A stretch of DNA of 64,000 bases from Ziziphus jujuba (taxonomy: Eukaryota; Streptophyta; Magnoliopsida; Rosales; Rhamnaceae), in contig NC_083385.1 in the NCBI RefSeq assembly GCF_031755915.1, positions 19,117,001-19,181,000 of the forward strand, read 5' to 3'. A model generated the notes under the pieces. The model saw only the letters and a program-made list of their open reading frames with translations, ran no database searches and had not been told where the DNA came from. Positions within the stretch are counted from its first letter, which is position 1, and each line of letters starts with the position of its first letter. The translations under genes were made by a program, and so were the position numbers. Positions 56,858-64,000 of the stretch are shown in pieces.

Positions 56858-59800
56858 TGTAACATCCTGTCCCGAATTACATTGGAATTTTCTCAAGTTG
56901 ACTGAAGTTGATCAGGTTTGACCGTCGTTGACCGAGAGAGGTCAACTTTGATTTTTTGATTCGGATAGAATTCTAGGTTGATCGAGATATCGTTGCAAAG
57001 TACATATCAACCCGAATCCATAGACTAGTAGCACATCGAAAATGGAACTACAATTTGAAAGTTATGAGCAAAACAAGTTGCGGTCCAAATGTTCCGAGGG
57101 TGCCAAATTGACTTTTTATTCCTGTAAAATTGAGCTTTGACTCATATATGGTTGTAAAGTACTCGTCAATACAAGTTCATAGATTAACGGCACACCCAAT
57201 TCGGACATGTGGTTTGAAAGTTACGGACCCCTAAAGTATTTCTACAACATTGTTTAACGGGCATTGTGTGTGTGTGTACAGTGTCCATTGACACTGTGCC
57301 ATGTGTCATTGGCTGGCCAACCAATGAATGCACAGTGGCACCCACAGGTGCTGTTTTCACTGGGTGAGAATGGGGGGAAGGGAGAGAAGGAGAGGAAGGA
57401 GAGAGAAAGAGAGAGAAAAAGGGGGAGGATCAACCTTACGCCGTTGACCCATCGCCGGCCACTAGCACATTACACGTGCCACCCCACCTTGTAGCTCACC
57501 TCATTTCCGGCTAGCCACCCAAATTTCTCGGCCAGATTGCCGCGTTATGCCCGGATCAGGGTGTTTTCCAGTGACGACCCGTTTTCCTTCTCTAGCAGAG
57601 GACAATCTCATTGGCTTACCCATCACCGAATCCACCTCCCCACCAAATTTCATGGCCAGTGGCCTTCGAACGCTCCACCGACGATGGTGAATTCTGGTGA
57701 CCACAGTGGCTCGCCGAAAAACCCACCTCCGACGAATTTCTGATGACACCTCCTACCCTCTCCTACTAATTTGACCTCCCCGAATCCAAATCCGAGGTTT
57801 TTTCCCCCCAATTCTTGGCGGTTTGTGAGATTTGAGCATATTAAACTCGAAACATTTTCAGCCAGATTCCAAACACCACGTGTCAAGACCCGTCCAAAAT
57901 TCCTCACCGAAATCCTAGACAAGCCCTAATCCCAAGGAAACCCTATCGGATCCTTCAAGAGAAAATCCGGTAAAACCTCCCCTAAGGGTTAGACTTACCA
58001 CAATTTTTCTGCACTGAAAACACACTTCTATATACACCACCTTATTCCTCCCACCTTATTAAAAAATATTGCCACAAATTTCAGCACTTCAAATAAATGA
58101 CAGGGAACCAATGCACAATTAAAAAAATAATCGTTCAAATAGTATACATAGCGTTATCAACTACAATTGAATATGAAATTTAATACAATATTAGATAAAA
58201 AAAAATAATACAAGATAGAAAGGAAAGGAAAAGCCTCTTGGACTTTCGGCAACGAACCAAGACGTCGAGTTCGCCCTCGGACAATCAATGTCGACTAACC
58301 TGGACCTAAGGGAACAAAATTTAAAAAATGAGATGCTAATCATCTCAATGAGTAACCCAATCTACTAAACAAGAAAATAAATAATAATAATATTAACTTG
58401 ATTAATTAATAATAAATAAGTAATTAATTATTAAGTATTTAAAAATAATATTTTCTCTCAAAACCCTTACGATTCATTCAATTGGAAAAGTTCCCTTTTT
58501 AAAACATTTTTGCAAAACCCAACATTTTATGCCCCAAAAATCTAGAAAAATATTTGATTAATAATTTGCAAATAAAAGACAATAAATTAATAATCCAAAA
58601 ATCTTAGCAAGAAATAATTATAAAAAAAAATATAAGAATAATGACAAATATTAAATTGGAAATAAAGTATCGTAAATAATTAATATGAAAACACAATAAA
58701 ATTTACATTCACAAAAATGATCCATGAGATATTTAAATAAATAAAATAAAACCAAATAATTAATAATAGAACTCAATTTAGATTACCAAAACAATTTAAT
58801 TTATAAAAGCACTATTAAAAACATTTTAATTTAAATAAAATTCTAAAATATTGTATGATTAAAATCACATCGTGAAAATCATTTGATGCACCCGCTATAT
58901 ACCAGTGGCGCCAACGGTACCCAGCATCTTAAGCACCGCCAGATAGGAGGTTAAAGAGAGAAACCGACATACAGTCGCGTGGCGTCCCACCGTGCCGCTG
59001 CAAACACAGGACAATCCCATAATCACCTTGTACTACTCACACCCATCTGCACACTCACCATATCCACCTGCGCGCTAACCATATCCATGTATAAAGAACA
59101 CCAGTACGTGTATAGTGCATCTAAAAATCATAAAATCAATATATTTATTTTCAAATCTCAAAATCTCATAAATACTATGGGGTTTATTCCATCCAATTAA
59201 ACCCGTAAATTTTCCACAATTCCTTTATAAATCATCGTCATAAATCCATAGCATAAATTCCATCAATTTCAAATCCATTAATGAAATTAACAACAATTTA
59301 AAATAAATATTCCTTCAATTCCTCAAAATTCAAAATATAATTAAATCACATAAAAATTCTAAAATTCGTAAATCCATATAAATGCATTTTTTATTCCTGA
59401 AATAAACTCACAATAATTTCAACAATAAATCAAAAATGTCAAAATCATAAGTCCCTTAAATATCAAATTTTCATAAAATGAATTTCCATAATTTATCAAA
59501 ATCAAAATATGCTTTAATGCACATATACATTTCAATTTATTCAAATTGTGCCGTCAAAATTTCAAATATAATTTTGCTAAATATTTGACACATAAATATT
59601 AAATCCAAACATTTAATTATCACAAAATAAATATAATTTAACATCCGAAATTAATTTTGAAGGTGGGTCACTCACCTCGAGCACGCAAACAAATCAAGAT
59701 CCTCCATAGGATCAATTCTACGGCTCACACGTGCTCATAAAATAACAATATTACACAAGATCAAATAAATTAATATTTTATTCGGTTAATAATACCCGAT

Positions 59801-62800
59801 ATCTGGGGGCTAACACAAACGGTATCCAAAATTCGCAAATAAGGTATCTATAGAAAGCTAGTGAGACGAGGATCACATTACCGACCTCCATTGACCTCAA
59901 TTTTGTCGGTGGTGGCCGAAAAATAAACGAAAAATTTCGGCCAAACACTCCCCTCCATGTATCTCACAAACGGCTTGGAATTTGGGCAAATGAAAGTCAT
60001 TTTTAGAACCAGGGGGTCTAACACTAGGGGAGAGGATCGGTCTCACGGTCGAAAACCGCCGAAAAAGGGGTCAGCCGGAGGACCGCCGGTCGTCGATTTT
60101 GGACAGTCGATCCCGGTGCGTCCGCCAGCCAAATGGCTTGAAAATTGGCCGCCGATGTTGCCTGACCATAGGCTCTCAAGCCTACCGATGCGTGTTGCCT
60201 TCCAGCCATTGAAACCCGGTCAAAGAGAGAGAGAGAGAGAGAAGTCACTGTGTGTGTTTTGCTGGTGTTTGTCGGGCTCGAGAAAGAAGAAGGAGAAGGG
60301 AAAGAAAGGAAAAGAAAAGAAAAGAAAAGTTTTTTTCCCACGTGGGGAAAGGGAAGGAAAGGAAGGAAAAAGACAAAAAGAAAAAGAATAAATAAATAAA
60401 TATAAAAATAATAAAATAATATATAAAATAAAGACAAAATAATATAATATAGTATTTTTTTATTGCTGACATGTGTCACTTCTAAAATATTACACATAGT
60501 GCATCCCACTTGGTGACACGTGGAACAATTATTCACACTTTTACAAATAATATTAAAATAATACTATATTTGAAAAACTTTGTAGGTTCATAATTTTTTA
60601 ACGAAATGTCCAAACTAGACATGCTACTAGTTTATGAACTCGTGACAATGTGTACTTCGCAGCAGTATTTCGGTCAACGTGAAATTCTACCGGAAGCAAA
60701 AAGTCAACATTTGACTCCTTCTCGGTCAACAACGGTCAAGCCCGGTCAACCTCGATCAAATTTGAGAAATTTTCGGTGTACTTCGAGACGGAGTGTTACA
60801 CCATGGGTCCAATCTCCGGAGGTCAGACTTAATCCATGATCCTCACGTCATAAGCTTTGATTTGGTATATTGTGTGTGAATTTTGGATACTGTTTGTATT
60901 AGCTCCTCCAGGTAACCGTATATGATTTACCCGATTAAAATATTAATTTAGTCAGCTTTGTATAATATTGATATTTTAGGAGCACGTGTGAATTGTGAAA
61001 TCGATCCTGTGGAGGATCTTAATTGAATTGTGTGTTCGAGGTGAGTGACCCACCTTCAAAATTATTTTGAGATGTTAAATTATATATATTTTGTGTTAAT
61101 TGGTTATTTGGAAAAATATGCTTCATGTGTTGAACTTTCAATAAAAAGTTCTATTGAATTTATGATGCCAAATTGGGATGAACTAAAAATATATGTTGCC
61201 TAAAAATCATATCTTGATTTTATTATGTGGTATTGAGGAATTGTAGAATTTAATTATATATGAATTTTACGTGGTTTTAAGGATATGTTGATTTAAATTG
61301 ATTTTGAGGATTAAGAAAATATTGTTTTAAAGTATCATGCTTCAAAAATATTATTATGCATTTAAATATTATGTATTGATTTTATGCCACTGGAAACTTG
61401 GGATATTTGCATCAATGAGATTGTGAGAATGGATTTTATCATGATGGATTTATGATGATGGTTTAAAGAAATATGGATTATATGGATTTGAAAAGAAGCA
61501 TTTAAATCTAGTGGTATTATAAAATTTTGAAATTTCGAAAATGTATTGATTTTATGATCTTTAGATGCACCATACAGTACTGGTGTTCTGTATTATATAT
61601 ATGGATATGATTAGCACGCAAGTGGATGTGGATGTGATTAGCACGTAGGTTGATTTATAGGGTTATCCTGTGGTTGCCATCGGACCGAGAGTAGGTAGGG
61701 TATAATGCACAGTGAGCATCAGCTACCCTCTTTTATGGCCAGGACGCTTATTAGCAGCGGTGCTGTGGGACACCACACGACCGTATATCGGTTTTTCTCT
61801 TTAACCTCCCTGTCAGGCAATGCTTGGGACCCTATGTATTGTCGAACGCCACTTATATATAGTTTGGTGCATCAAGTGATTTTCGGGACATGATTTTCAA
61901 AATAAAATGTATTTAATGGCGTTTTTATTATTTATTTCAATTTCAGACTTTAATGTGAATTTTATGGAATTTTATTATGTTTTTACTATCCATTCATATT
62001 AATGTTTTAAAATGCATTTTACCTCACTATTTATATTGATATAGTGTTTTGAAATAAATTCTATTATATTTTTGCCATTTATTTCAAATGGATATTTTAA
62101 ATTGATTTATTCTACTTATTTAAATATTTCCTGGATTATTTTATTATAAATTCAATTATTGGTTATTAGATTATCCTCAAGGTTTTATGGTAAGATTTAA
62201 ATAATTGTATTTTATTTATTAATTATTTCTTGATTTTGGGATATGCAAATATTGGATTTTGTAAAAATGTTTTTAAAAGAGGAACATTTCCAACAGAGTG
62301 AATAGTGAGGGTTTTGAAAAAAAACATTATTTTTAACTATTATTATTAAATTACTTATTTATTATTAATTAATCAATTTATTTTATTGTTATATTATTAT
62401 TATTATCATTGTATAGTAGATTGGATCACTCACCAGGATAATTAGCATTTCATCTTTTTAAATTCATACCCCTAAACCCAGGTCAGTAGATGTTGATCAT
62501 CGGGGGCGAGCTCGACGTGTTGGCTGATTGCCGAATTCTGCGGAGTTCCTTCTTCTTTTCTTTCCTATCTTGTATTATTTCTTTCGTTCTTATACTGTAT
62601 TAAATTTCTTACTATTTGTAATACTTAATGTTTTGTATACTACTTTGGACATTTAATTATTTAATATTACACTTATTCCCTATTTAGTTTGAAGTGCTAT
62701 AAATTTGTGGGAATAAATTGTAGTAAGGTGAGAAGAATAAGAGAATTTTATTATAAGTGTGTTTTCTGTGCAGGAAATTTTGTGGTAAGTCTAATTTTTA

Positions 62801-62902
62801 GGGGAAATACTACTGGATTTTTTATTGGAGTATCTAATAAGATTTCCTTGGATTAGGACTTGTCTAGAATTTCAGTGAAGAAATTTTGGACGGATCCTAA
62901 TA
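56858..62902 (-). mobile_element. 3-kb-family element, interrupted, TSD AAAGG/GAAGG
   Basis: Starts TGTAACATCCTGTCCCGAA at 56858 and ends GGACGGATCCTAATA at 62902 (the usual TGACA end mutated). Flanks AAAGG (56853-56857) and GAAGG (62903-62907) differ at one base. It is split at 57880/60801 by a plus-strand copy; without that and one target copy it is 3120 bp. It contains an AG-rich tract (57365-57425), GC-rich block (57430-57800), the exon-like module 60980-61040 (61 nt, between TTTTAG and GTGAGT) and the inverted-repeat domain 61564-61873. No coding capacity. Confidence 0.87.
57881..60800 (+). mobile_element. 3-kb-family element, nested, TSD CCACG/CCATG
   Basis: Starts TGTCAAGACCCGTCC at 57881 and ends GAGTGTTACA at 60800 (2920 bp). 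Flanks CCACG and CCATG differ by a single C-to-T change at a CpG, as expected from methylated-cytosine decay. It contains the inverted-repeat domain 58885-59122, the 61-nt module 59676-59736 (acceptor AG changed to AT on its sense strand), a GC-rich block 59870-60190 and AG/A-rich tracts 60220-60400. It lies head-to-head in the reverse-oriented copy 56858-62902. Confidence 0.88.
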
Positions 62903-62907
62903 GAAGG

Positions 62908-64000
62908 TATCTCCTAAATTTATGAGAATTAATGTATAATTTATTATGGTACTAATATAAAAGGGATAAAAGAAAATTACTTAAGTATCCTGTAAAATTG
63001 ATAAAATGCTAGACAAAAGGTTAATAATGGCCTTTTTGTTCGAACCTCAAAACAATCAAATATGGATAAAATTGCAAGAATATATTTGATCAAATATTTT
63101 GTTTTATCCAAAATAAACAAAATTTACAAAATATGCAATTTATTTGGGTTTCTCACGATCTCAATTTTGGCACAAATAAAAATTAAATTATTTTCTTAAA
63201 AAAAGGAAAAAAAAAAAGTGTTTGTTTTCACTTCTCGAAGAAATAATTTGAGGAAACTAAGCCAAACAAAACAATATATCTTTTATTCATTTTAATCCTG
63301 TTAGTCTTTATGATATGCACTTACGTAATCAGAAAATTGTATAAGATTATTAAAACAAATCAAGTTTATCGAAGGGATAAAAAATGAAAGATAAAAGGTT
63401 AAAAAGCTGGGAAAGAAATTGAAGAAATAAATAAATAAAAAAAGTAAAAAGGCAAGGAACGAAAACCCGCGGCTTCCACCAAAACCAAAAAAATAAAAAA
63501 AAATAAAATAAAAAAGTCAAGTTTGGTAAAAGCCAATAAAAGTTGGGTTTTTTTTTTTTCAATTTATTTTACTTTGCAAATTCAATTCCAAATCAAATTC
63601 TTTTATTTTAATCTTTATCCAATGAAAGCCGATTAAATAGAGGATTTTAAAATCAAACCAAAATAAAAATGTTTAAGGCTTAATTTAATCTCATTTATAA
63701 CAATCTTAAAATTTCGGGCCATTCAAATGAAATCTCCTTCCAAATTTTAATTCGGCTTTTCTTTTGTATTTGATTTTGGCTTTTAAAACAATTAAATTAT
63801 GAAATTAGGTCAAAATTATGTTATAAAATGGATGGAGAGAGAAATCAGAGCCACATAAAATTTAATGGATTTTCTTTAATTAAAAAGTTTAAATATTAAA
63901 GTGGACTTTATTAAATTGAATTGGACCCATAATCAAAATAGAAAGCCTTTTAACATTTAATTGGCTATCAGGTTTCATTAAAATGCTCAATCTAAATTGT
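62908..64000. other. AT-rich intergenic, no gene seen
   Basis: Runs of A and T and no conserved frame. A partial element extending beyond the window cannot be excluded. Confidence 0.5.

Noticed and set aside
59957..60536. Frames of 144 and 170 codons on opposite strands
   Set aside because: Element GC-rich block plus AG and A-rich tracts; low complexity and no conservation.

Overview
The window looks like nuclear DNA of a flowering plant, probably a eudicot; I cannot name the species. It is AT-rich, crowded with non-coding transposable elements and microsatellites, and has no operons or ribosome binding sites. The genes and gene relics belong to plant families: NDR1/HIN1-like (NHL, LEA_2 fold) membrane proteins, a plant O-fucosyltransferase and a plant Ty3/Gypsy gag.

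Two things dominate. The first is a tandem NHL gene cluster from about 4.7 to 51.6 kb. I find one intact gene (30253-30888, 211 residues) and at least nine broken copies or relics. Some carry small indels (10265, 16000, 17040, 17752, 48763, 51351), one is split exactly by a transposon, and others survive only as 5' or 3' stubs. Promoter-like and downstream intergenic segments were duplicated with the genes, so the region is a birth-and-death array with one apparent survivor.

The second is a family of non-coding elements of about 3 kb (TGT...ACA ends, 5-bp target duplications). Ten copies cover nearly half of the window: 1-4621, 1902-3586, 6410-8983, 10453-13511, 21174-24144, 36900-40876, 41104-47543, 41336-44639, 56858-62902 and 57881-60800. 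Three pairs are nested, one copy inside another of opposite orientation. No copy has gag, pol, a primer-binding site or a paired LTR, so they are best read as solo LTRs of a long-LTR retrotransposon, or as an undescribed non-coding element. Inside are a GC-rich block, a 61-nt exon-like module and a domain of about 300 bp bounded by an inverted repeat, whose interior in two copies has become different tandem arrays.

Layout: 0-4.6 kb nested elements; 4.6-10.4 kb NHL relics around one element; 10.3-18.4 kb broken NHL genes, a 794-bp duplication and 143-bp tandem repeats; 18.4-20.4 kb intergenic; 20.4-29.9 kb a giant foldback transposon with hairpin-containing tandem repeats of about 210 bp, split by one 3-kb element; 30.0-32.2 kb the intact NHL gene and its duplicated downstream DNA; 33.3-35.1 kb exon fragments, one an O-fucosyltransferase; 36.9-47.5 kb three more 3-kb elements; 48.3-51.6 kb two more broken NHL genes; 51.6-56.9 kb a decayed gag-only Gypsy element; 56.9-62.9 kb a nested element pair; 62.9-64.0 kb AT-rich DNA without a recognised gene. 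No tRNA, rRNA or CRISPR array was seen.
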